A stretch of DNA of 64,000 bases, from contig JADLEJ010000049.1 in NCBI GenBank assembly GCA_020846195.1, forward strand, positions 1-64,000. The letters run 5' to 3'. Shown in pieces: positions 1 to 6,937 of this stretch. This DNA comes from Nitrospira sp. GTDB lineage: Bacteria; Nitrospirota; Nitrospiria; Nitrospirales; Nitrospiraceae. The notes below the pieces were generated by a model. It did not search any database. It was not told the origin of the DNA and saw nothing but the letters and a program-made list of their open reading frames with translations. Both the position numbers and the translations under genes were made by a program. Each line of letters starts with the position of its first letter. The first letter of the stretch is position 1.

Positions 1-92
1 TCCTTGAAGCCCAGGAGATCCCGATAGAAGGCGAGCGACCGTTGCAGATCCTTCACATAAAACACGACGTGGCCAAGATAGTGCGCTTTCAT
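1..92 (-). CDS. VOC-family (glyoxalase-like) protein, N-terminal part
   Basis: Only the first 30 codons lie in the window; the gene runs off the left edge. The start is the ATG at 92. The visible N-terminus (MKAHYLGHVVFYVKDLQRS, then LAFYRDLLGFK) is the first beta-strand and helix of a vicinal oxygen chelate domain: an H in the first strand for metal binding, then a typical DLxRSLxFYRDLLGF helix. Family members include glyoxalase I, extradiol dioxygenases and bleomycin or fosfomycin resistance proteins, so the substrate cannot be told. It is the last visible gene of the minus-strand operon that begins with doxX, 68 bases after the preceding stop. Confidence 0.8.
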   Translation of the reverse strand, partial: MKAHYLGHVVFYVKDLQRSLAFYRDLLGFK

Positions 93-160
93 AGCATGCT
101 CCTTCGAACGATTGCCGCGCTGAGTGAGAAAGACGCCACAGCAATGTCCCTCAATTCCGT

Positions 161-568
161 TCAGGGCTTATTCGGAACGGTGGCATTCAAGAGCGCCCGG
201 ACTGCCGCATGGGCCAATCCCACATCCGGGTCTCGTTGCAAAGCATCATAATAATGCCGGCCGAAGCCGTCTCCGGATTCCGACGGTGTCAGGAGCGTCC
301 GGACGGACTCTACCTGAACGCGGATTGCCGCCGGGTCCGATTCCTCTTTCTTCCCATCCAGCTCATCGAGCTGGGCCATCGACTGAGACAGCGGCCGCAA
401 CCAGGCAAACCACGCATCTCCCAACACCAGCTGAAGAAACGCGCCGTTGGTCTGGATCCGTCCATGCACCCGCTCGTACATCACCCGCTCACCGTCCAAC
501 AAGGCCTTATGCAGGCGCAACAACGCCTGGGAAAGCTGATTCAGATACTCTTTCGTACGATCTTGCAT
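161..568 (-). CDS. conserved hypothetical protein, 135 aa
   Basis: No family is recognised. The reading frame extends far upstream, but the ATG at 568 is the likely start because GAGAGGTGA lies just before it and the SDR gene ends at 589. The protein is soluble and mostly helical. The N-terminal half is rich in Leu and Arg (SQALLRLHKALLDGERVMYE) and a Glu/Asp/Lys-rich linker lies in the middle (LDELDGKKEESD). There is no signal peptide, membrane segment or cysteine. Its position inside the DoxX/pirin/SDR operon suggests co-expression with the stress enzymes and nothing more specific. Confidence 0.7.
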   Translation of the reverse strand: MQDRTKEYLNQLSQALLRLHKALLDGERVMYERVHGRIQTNGAFLQLVLGDAWFAWLRPLSQSMAQLDELDGKKEESDPAAIRVQVESVRTLLTPSESGDGFGRHYYDALQRDPDVGLAHAAVRALLNATVPNKP

Positions 569-588
569 GATGTCACCTCTCAATCTAT

Positions 589-1293
589 CTATGCCTTCCC
601 TGCGGCCTTGACCGCGCCAGGAGTCCCGATTGGGATGGCGGCTCCGCTGATCTCGCCGGCCTCGTCCGAGGCGAGAAAGACCAGCGCCTTCGCGATGGAT
701 TCCGGTTTCGCCCACGTGGAGGGATCCACCTCCGGCATGCTCAGCCGATTCGCCGGAGTATCGATCGTCGTCGGCAGGACCCCGTTGACCGTGACCCCAG
801 ACCCTTTCATCTCCAGCGCCAACACACGAATCAAAGCGAGCAGACTCGACTTGGCGACAATATAAGCCGCCGCGCCAGGAAACGGTTCGACCGCCGCCCA
901 GGCCGCCACATGAAGGATGCGGCCGGCTCTTCGCGCAACCATAGGCGGCGCCACGGCCTTCGAGAGGAGAAACGCCGCGGTCGCATTCATGGTCAACATC
1001 CGCTGCCACAAGGCCGCATCCGTCTCCTCCAACCGGCCCATCGAAAAGCCGCCCACCAAATTGATCAACGCATCGAGACGGCCATGCGCGCGGACCACGT
1101 CGCTGACCAGGCGCCGGACATCTGCTTCATTCGTCACATCGGCCTTCATCGCGGTCCACCCAACCACGTTAGAGGATGGGGTACGATCCGCCGTGATGAC
1201 GTGCGCGCCCGCCTGAATGCAGGCTGGAACGACGCTCTGTCCCAGCGCTCCGGATCCTCCTGCAATCAAGACCACTTTTCCATCGAGTCTCAT
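589..1293 (-). CDS. short-chain dehydrogenase/reductase
   Basis: A classical SDR of 234 residues. The N-terminal nucleotide-binding motif is present as GGSGALGQ, where family proteins have TGxxxGxG. The NNAG position reads NLVGG, the catalytic Tyr-Lys pair is YIVAK (around residues 146-150), and a Ser-poor AAWAAVEPF segment stands where the catalytic Ser is usual. The missing canonical catalytic Ser and the altered NNAG make its chemistry uncertain. It sits fifth from the end of the stress operon, 43 bases after the DUF5069 gene and 20 bases before the next gene. Substrate unknown; most such SDRs reduce carbonyl groups with NAD(P)H. Confidence 0.88.
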   Translation of the reverse strand: MRLDGKVVLIAGGSGALGQSVVPACIQAGAHVITADRTPSSNVVGWTAMKADVTNEADVRRLVSDVVRAHGRLDALINLVGGFSMGRLEETDAALWQRMLTMNATAAFLLSKAVAPPMVARRAGRILHVAAWAAVEPFPGAAAYIVAKSSLLALIRVLALEMKGSGVTVNGVLPTTIDTPANRLSMPEVDPSTWAKPESIAKALVFLASDEAGEISGAAIPIGTPGAVKAAGKA

Positions 1294-1336
1294 CGATCAT
1301 CTCCGAATAATGGAACCTCAGCCGCGCATCTGTCTG

Positions 1337-1795
1337 TCATAAACGCTTCTCTTCGAGATCGTACACATCGAAATACGCGTAGACGGGGCGGTGCTTCGGC
1401 ACATACTGCGCAATGTAGTCTTCCATATACGCTTGTACCGGCGTCGGCATCTCCGAAAGACGCAAGTCCTTCATTTGGTTGTTCCACTGAATGATCGCCG
1501 TCCGGTCCTGCACCTTGCTATGAGCCTTGAGCCAGGCCGCCAGCTCTTCATCGTTCGCTCCGGTGGCCACGACATCCTTGAATTGCTCCGGCGTGATACC
1601 CGTGAACGAGAACAACATGCCGGCTAACGAGCAAGGCCAGTAATTGTAGTCCCCATTGACGCCCAGAAGAAACGCCCGGCACTTGTCCGCGCAACGCGCG
1701 CCGATGACATAGCCTCCCAACGTCTCTCGCGGGCTGCGAGGATAGGTCTTGGTGAGATCTTTCGCCAGCATCCGCACTGCCTCTAAATTAGACAT
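1337..1795 (-). CDS. DUF5069-family protein
   Basis: 152 residues from the ATG at 1795, which follows AAAGGAACGACAGG and overlaps the end of the preceding VOC gene by 8 bases. The signature is DLTKTYPRSPRETLGGYV near the N-terminus, followed by DKCRAFLLG, a G-x-Y-N-Y-W segment and FTGITPEQFKDVV. That order matches my recollection of DUF5069, a soluble bacterial family of unknown function. No catalytic motif or signal peptide is visible. The translational overlap with the VOC enzyme suggests the two are made together. Confidence 0.75.
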   Translation of the reverse strand: MSNLEAVRMLAKDLTKTYPRSPRETLGGYVIGARCADKCRAFLLGVNGDYNYWPCSLAGMLFSFTGITPEQFKDVVATGANDEELAAWLKAHSKVQDRTAIIQWNNQMKDLRLSEMPTPVQAYMEDYIAQYVPKHRPVYAYFDVYDLEEKRL

Positions 1796-2237
1796 CCTGT
1801 CGTTCCTTTCTTTGCCGGGCGCGCGAAGGGGTCGAGAAGGTAATGCCCGTCTGCTGAACCTCTCGATAGGGAAGCAACCATACGAGCGACTCATCGCTCA
1901 GATCGCCAACTTGAATGCGATTGCCCCAGGGATCGCGAAAATCGCAGCGGAATCCCGGCTGCATCTTCAGCTTGTACTTCTTCGTCAGTTTCTGTCTCAC
2001 TTCTCTGATCTGTTTGGCGTCGCGAACCATCAGGCCGAAATGTTTCATGCGATCCGGTTGCAAGGTGTCCACCTCGAAGATCGCCAGGAACTGATGTTCG
2101 CCGAGCTGGCACCAAGCGGCCCCTTCGCCGCCCTTCAGCATCTTGAGGCCAAATACATCCGAGTAAAACTTCACGGCCTTCTTGGCGTCGGTGACTTCGA
2201 TCACGATATGATTGCACCCATAGACTTGCACCGCCAT
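1788..2237 (-). CDS. VOC-family (glyoxalase/dioxygenase-like) protein
   Basis: 149 residues from the ATG at 2237; a GTG one codon upstream is possible. The ATG overlaps the TGA of the preceding DsbA-like gene as TGATG, so translation is probably coupled. The fold is the paired beta-alpha-beta-beta-beta VOC module: CNHIVIEVTDAKKAVKFYSDVFGLK gives the first metal-ligand His, HFGLMVRD starts the second half, and CDFRDPWGNRIQVGDL is the usual closing D-P-x-G-N motif. The expected metal ligands are there, but the substrate cannot be inferred. The C-terminal tail is basic and lies outside the domain. Confidence 0.85.
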   Translation of the reverse strand: MAVQVYGCNHIVIEVTDAKKAVKFYSDVFGLKMLKGGEGAAWCQLGEHQFLAIFEVDTLQPDRMKHFGLMVRDAKQIREVRQKLTKKYKLKMQPGFRCDFRDPWGNRIQVGDLSDESLVWLLPYREVQQTGITFSTPSRARQRKERQDV

Positions 2238-2899
2238 CACACACCTGCCTTTCGTTCCGGACGATCCGCCGCCGCCTCTGCGAGGACCTGGACGAACACT
2301 TCGACCGGTTGCGCGCCGGAGATCGCGCGGGTCCCGGCGATCCTGAAATAGGGCACGCTATGGATGCCCAATGCATGCCCGGCGGCCGCTTCAGCTTTCA
2401 CGTCCATCACGCCTTCATCGCTCTGAAGGAACCGCGCCGCATCCAACAGTCCTGCCCGCTCCGCCAACTGCGCGAGCGCGGGGATCGATCCGATATCCGC
2501 GCCTTCCTCGAAATAGCCGCGAAAGAGCGAATCGACCACCGCGTTCTGGCACTCGCGCCGCGCCGCAAACCAGATCAGCCGGTGCGCCGCGAACGTGTTC
2601 GGAGCCCGTGCGATCTTGTCGAACGCAAACGTAATCCCTGCCGACGCACCGGCCGCCTGCACATGCTCCTCCAATTGCCGGAATGAATCCAGGCTCCCGA
2701 ACTTGGCTTCGAGATAGACCCTTCGATCCATCCCGCCATTCGGCATCGTCGGGTTCAATTGAAACGGCTTCCAGACGACCTGCGCCGCCGCATGGCCTTT
2801 CACTTGATCCAACGCGCGCTCCAGCCGCCGCTTCCCAACATAGCACCAGGGGCAGACCACGTCGGAATAGACCTCGATTTGGAGCGCCGGCTCGCTCAT
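2237..2899 (-). CDS. DsbA-family oxidoreductase, FrnE-like
   Basis: 220 residues. The thioredoxin-fold active site is CPWC in SDVVCPWCYVGKRRLE near residue 16. There is no signal peptide, so this is the cytoplasmic FrnE/2-hydroxychromene-2-carboxylate isomerase branch of the DsbA superfamily rather than periplasmic DsbA. The helical insert (NTFAAHRLIWFAA) and the cis-Pro region (HSVPYFRIAG) fit FrnE-like proteins. The ATG at 2899 overlaps the pirin stop as ATGA. FrnE homologues are linked to oxidative stress in some bacteria, which agrees with the surrounding genes; its thiol partner here is unknown. Confidence 0.88.
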   Translation of the reverse strand: MSEPALQIEVYSDVVCPWCYVGKRRLERALDQVKGHAAAQVVWKPFQLNPTMPNGGMDRRVYLEAKFGSLDSFRQLEEHVQAAGASAGITFAFDKIARAPNTFAAHRLIWFAARRECQNAVVDSLFRGYFEEGADIGSIPALAQLAERAGLLDAARFLQSDEGVMDVKAEAAAGHALGIHSVPYFRIAGTRAISGAQPVEVFVQVLAEAAADRPERKAGV

Positions 2900-3780
2900 G
2901 ACAAATGCCCCATCTTCCCGGCCTGATAATCCTGAACCGCCTGGATCAGCTCGGTCTTCGTATTCATCACGAAGGGCCCGTACCGGGCGATCGGCTCATC
3001 GAGCGGCGTGCCGCTCATGACCAGCAGCCGGCTGTCTTCCTGCGCCTCGATCGTGACCTGCGAGCCGTTTCGCTCACAGACGATAAGCTCGGCTTCACCG
3101 GCCTCGCGCGACCCATTCACCGACGCGCGGCCCTGCAAGACAAAGATCGAGCTCGTGTCGCCGTCAGGCACCGTCAGCCGCGCGCGGCCGCCCGCGTTCA
3201 ATTGCACGTCGTACAATTGGACCGGGGAAAACGTGTGGGCCGGGCCTTTCTTCCCGAGATACGATCCAGCGATCACTCGCAATGTCCCGTACCCATCCAA
3301 ATCGACAGACGGAATATCCGCCTTCAGAATCGTCTGATACCCGGGCGCCGACATCTTCGACGCGCGCGGCAGATTCACCCACAACTGAATGGCGTGGAGC
3401 GTGCCGCCCTTCTTCGCAAACTCTTTTTCGTGAAACTCCTCATGGACGATGCCGGACGCCGCCGTCATCCATTGCACATCGCCGGGGCCGATGACCCCGC
3501 CGCTGCCGGTTGAATCGCGGTGCGCCAGCACGCCGTCATACACGATCGTCACCGTTTCAAATCCCCGGTGCGGATGCTCTCCGACGCCGCGGGGGTGGTC
3601 GGTCGGCTGGAAATACTGCGGCCCCGCGTAGTCGAGCATGAGAAACGGATCCACCGCTCGATCGAGATCGTTGCTCGGAAACAGATTCCTGACCGGGAAT
3701 CCATCGCCGACCATATGAGCGGAACCCGGTTGATAGACCCCGAGGACTGCTTTTGCGGTTGTCGTTTCTGTCACCATCAT
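2896..3780 (-). CDS. pirin family protein
   Basis: 294 residues if started at the ATG at 3780. The next codon is also ATG (3777) and sits better behind GGAGGG. The bicupin signature is clear: HPHRGFETVTIV holds the metal-binding His residues, GVIGPGDVQWMTAASGIVHEE holds the second set, and a C-terminal cupin follows (LLVMSGTPLDEPIARYGPFVMN). Bacterial pirins are often quercetin dioxygenases or redox-linked regulators; which applies here cannot be told. It lies 11 bases after the NmrA-type gene and is translationally coupled to the FrnE-like gene. Confidence 0.93.
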   Translation of the reverse strand: MMVTETTTAKAVLGVYQPGSAHMVGDGFPVRNLFPSNDLDRAVDPFLMLDYAGPQYFQPTDHPRGVGEHPHRGFETVTIVYDGVLAHRDSTGSGGVIGPGDVQWMTAASGIVHEEFHEKEFAKKGGTLHAIQLWVNLPRASKMSAPGYQTILKADIPSVDLDGYGTLRVIAGSYLGKKGPAHTFSPVQLYDVQLNAGGRARLTVPDGDTSSIFVLQGRASVNGSREAGEAELIVCERNGSQVTIEAQEDSRLLVMSGTPLDEPIARYGPFVMNTKTELIQAVQDYQAGKMGHLS

Positions 3781-3791
3781 GCCCTCCCTTC

Positions 3792-4649
3792 TTACGCCAT
3801 CCCTTGCAACGCCTCGGCGAGCGTCACCGTGCCCCGCACGAGCTGCCCGGGATATTCGTATGCAATCGCCTTCTTGGCGAATGCCGCATACATCTCTTCG
3901 AATAAAGCGGCCGCTTCGGCAGAGAGGCCGAACGACGTGAACGTCGGCACCACCGCGCTGAGCGGCGCAAATTGCGCGGACACCGGCTTCCCCAGAATCC
4001 GGCTCAGGGCCGCGGCGGCCTCTGCCGGGCTATATTCCTCAGGCCCCGAGAGTTCGACGATCTGCCGGCCCTTGCCGCCCGCGATCAACTGTTCAGCCCC
4101 CACACGGCCGATATCCCTGGTCGAGACCATCGGCACCTTGGCTGCCGGATCGAGAAATGTCGGCAACACACCCTGGCTCTTCGCCATGCCGATTCCCGGC
4201 GCCCAATTATCCATGAAATAGGACGGACGCAGGATGGTGAGGTTCCTCGCGACCGCGCTCAACGCCTGTTCTCCATAGCGTGCGGCCCGGATCGGCCCTG
4301 TGCCCTCCGCCATGTGGCCGCCGACCGATGAGAGAAATACTACATGAGGCACTCCGCTGGCTTTCACCGCTTGCGCGGCCTGATCCATCCGTTGCCGTTG
4401 CTCCGCCAGCCAGGCCGCCGCGCCGTAGTTCGGCGGAACCAAAAGATACAGGCCTGCGGCTCCCTGAAGCGCGGCCGTCATGGCAGGCACGTCATCGAGC
4501 GACGCGACGGCCACCTCCGCGCCCTTCGTTTTCCAGGCCGCGCCTTTGTCCGCTGAACGCACTACCACACGCACCGGCTGGCGGTGCGCCAGTAACGTCT
4601 CCGCGACAACCGATCCTGTATGGCCTGTAGCTCCTAATACGACAAACAT
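3792..4649 (-). CDS. NmrA-type NAD(P)-binding protein (atypical SDR)
   Basis: 285 residues. The Rossmann motif GATGHTGSVVAE is at residues 6-17, with VVVRSADKGA where NADP phosphate-binding Arg residues sit. Later segments include YLLVPPNYG, VVFLSSVGGH and LRPSYFMDN, the usual order in the NmrA/HSCARG and QorB-like quinone oxidoreductase group. It may be a quinone reductase or a redox sensor. It is the second gene of the operon, 25 bases after doxX. No membrane segment or signal sequence is visible. Confidence 0.85.
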   Translation of the reverse strand: MFVVLGATGHTGSVVAETLLAHRQPVRVVVRSADKGAAWKTKGAEVAVASLDDVPAMTAALQGAAGLYLLVPPNYGAAAWLAEQRQRMDQAAQAVKASGVPHVVFLSSVGGHMAEGTGPIRAARYGEQALSAVARNLTILRPSYFMDNWAPGIGMAKSQGVLPTFLDPAAKVPMVSTRDIGRVGAEQLIAGGKGRQIVELSGPEEYSPAEAAAALSRILGKPVSAQFAPLSAVVPTFTSFGLSAEAAALFEEMYAAFAKKAIAYEYPGQLVRGTVTLAEALQGMA

Positions 4650-4674
4650 CGCGTGCGCTCCTTTCGACTGTGCG

Positions 4675-5118
4675 TTAGAACCGCTCTGCCAATTTCCCGT
4701 CGATCGATCCCTTGCCGCCGCCTGTCACCAACAGGGCCGCCGCGATTCCGATCACCAACAGATGGTACTCATAGCCCTCACCCTGCTGCTGCCCGAACCA
4801 GTTCATGAAAAATCCATAGGGCAGGTGCGCCATCGTAATGGCTCCGAGCATGATCACGATCAAAGACCCGGCGCTGAACCTCGTCAGAAATCCACTCAAC
4901 AGTCCAAGACTCCCAAAAAACTCTCCAATGATGACCAGGAACGCGATGATCCAGGGCAGCCCCAGCTTCTGGGTGAAAAACCCCATCGTGCCGTCGAAGC
5001 CAAACCCACCGAACAATCCCAGAAGTTTTTGCGCGCCATGCGGAAACATCACCAGTCCTAGCGTCAACCGCAAGATCAGCCCAGCCCAGCCATCGTCTGT
5101 TTGAAAAAACGCCTTCAT
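4675..5118 (-). CDS. DoxX family membrane protein
   Basis: 147 residues with four predicted membrane helices ([55 protein letters not shown] and [14 protein letters not shown]). The order and the FPHGAQK and GGK motifs fit the DoxX/DoxD-like family, whose members are often partners of quinone-linked redox chemistry. First gene of the operon: the start at 5118 follows GGAGAGGGG and is about 40 bases from the predicted transcription start. A palindromic operator overlaps the promoter. Confidence 0.88.
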   Translation of the reverse strand: MKAFFQTDDGWAGLILRLTLGLVMFPHGAQKLLGLFGGFGFDGTMGFFTQKLGLPWIIAFLVIIGEFFGSLGLLSGFLTRFSAGSLIVIMLGAITMAHLPYGFFMNWFGQQQGEGYEYHLLVIGIAAALLVTGGGKGSIDGKLAERF

Positions 5119-5164
5119 ATCGCACCCCTCTCCAAATGGTGAATTCGTTGCCTATCGCCCCAAG

Positions 5165-5193
5165 AAGATAGTTCTAGCTAGTACTAAAGTCAA
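5165..5193 (-). promoter_or_regulatory. sigma70-type promoter of the doxX operon with palindromic operator
   Basis: On the minus strand a TTGACT -35 box (5188-5193) and a TATCTT -10 box (5165-5170) are separated by exactly 17 bases. The palindrome TAGTTCTAGCTAGTACTA (5169-5186) fills the spacer and the edge of the -10. Its arms mismatch at only one symmetric pair. A repressor bound here would block RNA polymerase. The nine downstream genes are spaced like one operon. Which regulator binds is unknown; none is encoded in the visible part of the operon. Confidence 0.7.
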
Positions 5194-5330
5194 GCCATAA
5201 AATATCCCCGTCCATTGCCCACCGATTATTCGAGTTGAATCGTCGCCCTAGAAAAGACCCGCGCGAGTGAGGAACAGGAAGCAGGGGAGTGGAGTGACCG
5301 GAAGAGCGTGCGAGGAGACGGCCAGCGGTT

Positions 5331-5804
5331 CTATTTTCTGTCCTTGATCGCCCGTTCGACTTCGCGTCCGGCTTCACGCGCCTTAATGGTTTCTCGCCGA
5401 TCGTAGAGCTTTTTGCCTTTCGCCAACCCGAGCTCTACCTTCGCACGGCCACGCTCGTTGAAATACAAGCGGAGGGGAATGAGCGTCAATCCCTTCAGCT
5501 GCGTCTTGCCGAGCAGCTTGTCGATCTCTTTCTTGTGCAGCAGCAGTTTCCGCACCCGCATCGGATCGTGATTCATCATGTTGCCGTGGCTGTAGGGGCT
5601 GATATGGCAATGGTGCAGAAAGACTTCTCCATCGCGCACCGACGCATAACTGTCCAGCAGATTCACCCGTCCATCCCGGAGAGACTTGACCTCGGTGCCC
5701 AGCAGCACAATCCCAACCTCGAACTTCTCTTCGATGAAGTAGTCGTGGTAGGCCTTCCGGTTCGTGACGACCGGCTTATAGTGATCTTCTTTTTCTTTCG
5801 TCAT
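5331..5804 (-). CDS. smpB: SsrA-binding protein SmpB
   Basis: 157 residues, the usual SmpB length. Family motifs appear in order: NRKAYHDYFIEEKFEVGIVL, GTEVKSLRDGRVNLLDSYA, HCHISPYSHGN and a basic C-terminal tail (KKLYDRRETIKAREAGREVE) that in known SmpB folds into the decoding centre. It binds tmRNA and brings it to stalled ribosomes. The ssrA RNA gene was not recognised nearby. It is divergent from the DUF721 gene, with 58 bases between them. Confidence 0.97.
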   Translation of the reverse strand: MTKEKEDHYKPVVTNRKAYHDYFIEEKFEVGIVLLGTEVKSLRDGRVNLLDSYASVRDGEVFLHHCHISPYSHGNMMNHDPMRVRKLLLHKKEIDKLLGKTQLKGLTLIPLRLYFNERGRAKVELGLAKGKKLYDRRETIKAREAGREVERAIKDRK

Positions 5805-5862
5805 ATCGCGCTCGCTGAGCCGGTGCCTTGACCCTGTTCACACGCCAAGCCTAAGATACCGA

Positions 5863-6366
5863 ATGGCTGGCTCCGGTCCATTCGCCTCGTTCGGCACGAT
5901 CCTCTCCGGCCTGGCCAAACAACTCGGTTTGGAAACCAGGCTGGTGGAGGTGCGCATCCAGCAAGAGTGGCGCTCCCTCGTCGGCGAACCGATCGGATCG
6001 CATACCTGGCCCGCCCAGATCCGCTTCCACAAACTCTACCTGCTCGTCGAAAATTCCGTCTGGCTCCAGCAGCTGACATTTCTGAAGCCGGCGCTCCTGG
6101 CGAAAATCAATGCCGAAGCCGGATCGGAGCTGCTGACGGACATCGTCCTGCGCGTGGGCGAAATCCCTTCCCAGAAACCGGAGCCTGCTCCGACGGCTCC
6201 CACCCCTCTGAACCCCGCTGCGTCCGACAAAGAACTGGCCGAGCTCGCGTCATATGCCGCTGCCATTCAAGACCCAGGCATCCGCCAGCGCTTTACAGAG
6301 GTGATATCGAATTATCCTTCTCCGATTCAGGTTCCGCCGGAAGAGCATCCGTCACATGCCCCTTAA
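5863..6366 (+). CDS. DUF721/DciA-family protein, putative helicase-loading factor
   Basis: 167 residues. The N-terminal half carries the DUF721 pattern: a helix with GLETRLVEVRIQQEWRSLVGEPIGSHT, then the strand FHKLYLLVENSVWLQQLTFLK and LLAKINAE. The C-terminal half is Pro-rich and then acidic and helical. DciA proteins of this domain recruit the replicative helicase DnaB in bacteria that lack DnaC. Finding the gene next to gyrA, gyrB, dnaN and dnaA fits that role, which is inference here. Its end overlaps the convergent 6293-6904 gene by 74 bases. Confidence 0.8.
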   Translation: MAGSGPFASFGTILSGLAKQLGLETRLVEVRIQQEWRSLVGEPIGSHTWPAQIRFHKLYLLVENSVWLQQLTFLKPALLAKINAEAGSELLTDIVLRVGEIPSQKPEPAPTAPTPLNPAASDKELAELASYAAAIQDPGIRQRFTEVISNYPSPIQVPPEEHPSHAP

Positions 6367-6904
6367 ACAGCACGCGCGTCGCGGCTGAAAGCTCGCCCGC
6401 CTTGGGCAGGGGACCGATCCCGCCTTCCTCCTCCTCATCTTGTAGCCGGTAATATCCCCGAACCGACCGGTCGAACTCCTTAACGACCGCCGGATCCCCG
6501 GCCGCATATTTCGCGAGCATTTCTGGATCCGTCCATCCGTCATCGTCGAACACGTAGATGAGCATGCGCCGGTACCGGCTGCCGGCATCGTCCGGCGTGG
6601 TGGGGCGGATTTTCATGAGGCCGAAATCGTGCGTCTGGTGCCCGACCTTTCGAAACCGGTTCAACAAGGTCTCGATCCGATGATCCGTGGTTCCTGGAGG
6701 CACATGCGTCGCGACAAGATGGCCCAGTTGCGACCCGACGCTGTAAGGAGGAATCGACCGGTCGGGACGGCTCAGATACATCCCGCCCCAAATGAGCGCG
6801 AACGATCCGACAAAGATCATGAGCGCCAGTTTGACGACCGTGTCCAGCGGCTTCTTGGCCTTGGGACCGGCAGGGGGCGTTGAGGAAGGTGCCTGCTCGT
6901 GCAT
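6293..6904 (-). CDS. hypothetical single-pass membrane protein
   Basis: 203 residues, no known family recognised. A Pro/Lys-rich N-terminal cytoplasmic stretch (about 20 residues) precedes one membrane helix (VVKLALMIFVGSFALIWGGMYL), leaving about 150 residues probably outside the inner membrane. The soluble part is acidic, with an EEEE run near residue 163. It follows gyrA by 33 bases on the same strand and may be transcribed with it. Its 3' end overlaps the convergent DUF721 gene by 74 bases, unusual enough to suggest antisense interference between the two. Confidence 0.7.
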   Translation of the reverse strand: MHEQAPSSTPPAGPKAKKPLDTVVKLALMIFVGSFALIWGGMYLSRPDRSIPPYSVGSQLGHLVATHVPPGTTDHRIETLLNRFRKVGHQTHDFGLMKIRPTTPDDAGSRYRRMLIYVFDDDGWTDPEMLAKYAAGDPAVVKEFDRSVRGYYRLQDEEEEGGIGPLPKAGELSAATRVLFKGHVTDALPAEPESEKDNSISPL

Positions 6905-6937
6905 GAACGTCTTGTGCGGCGAGACAGGCTCGCTGGG

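Noticed and set aside
3846..3851. Avoidance of CCCGGG as proof of a SmaI-like system
   Set aside because: CCCGGG sites are visible here and near 18,350, so there is no strong depletion; counting would be needed.
5119..5330. Possible ssrA (tmRNA) next to smpB
   Set aside because: The gap is too short for a tmRNA and has no tRNA-Ala-like acceptor ends; it holds the doxX promoter instead.
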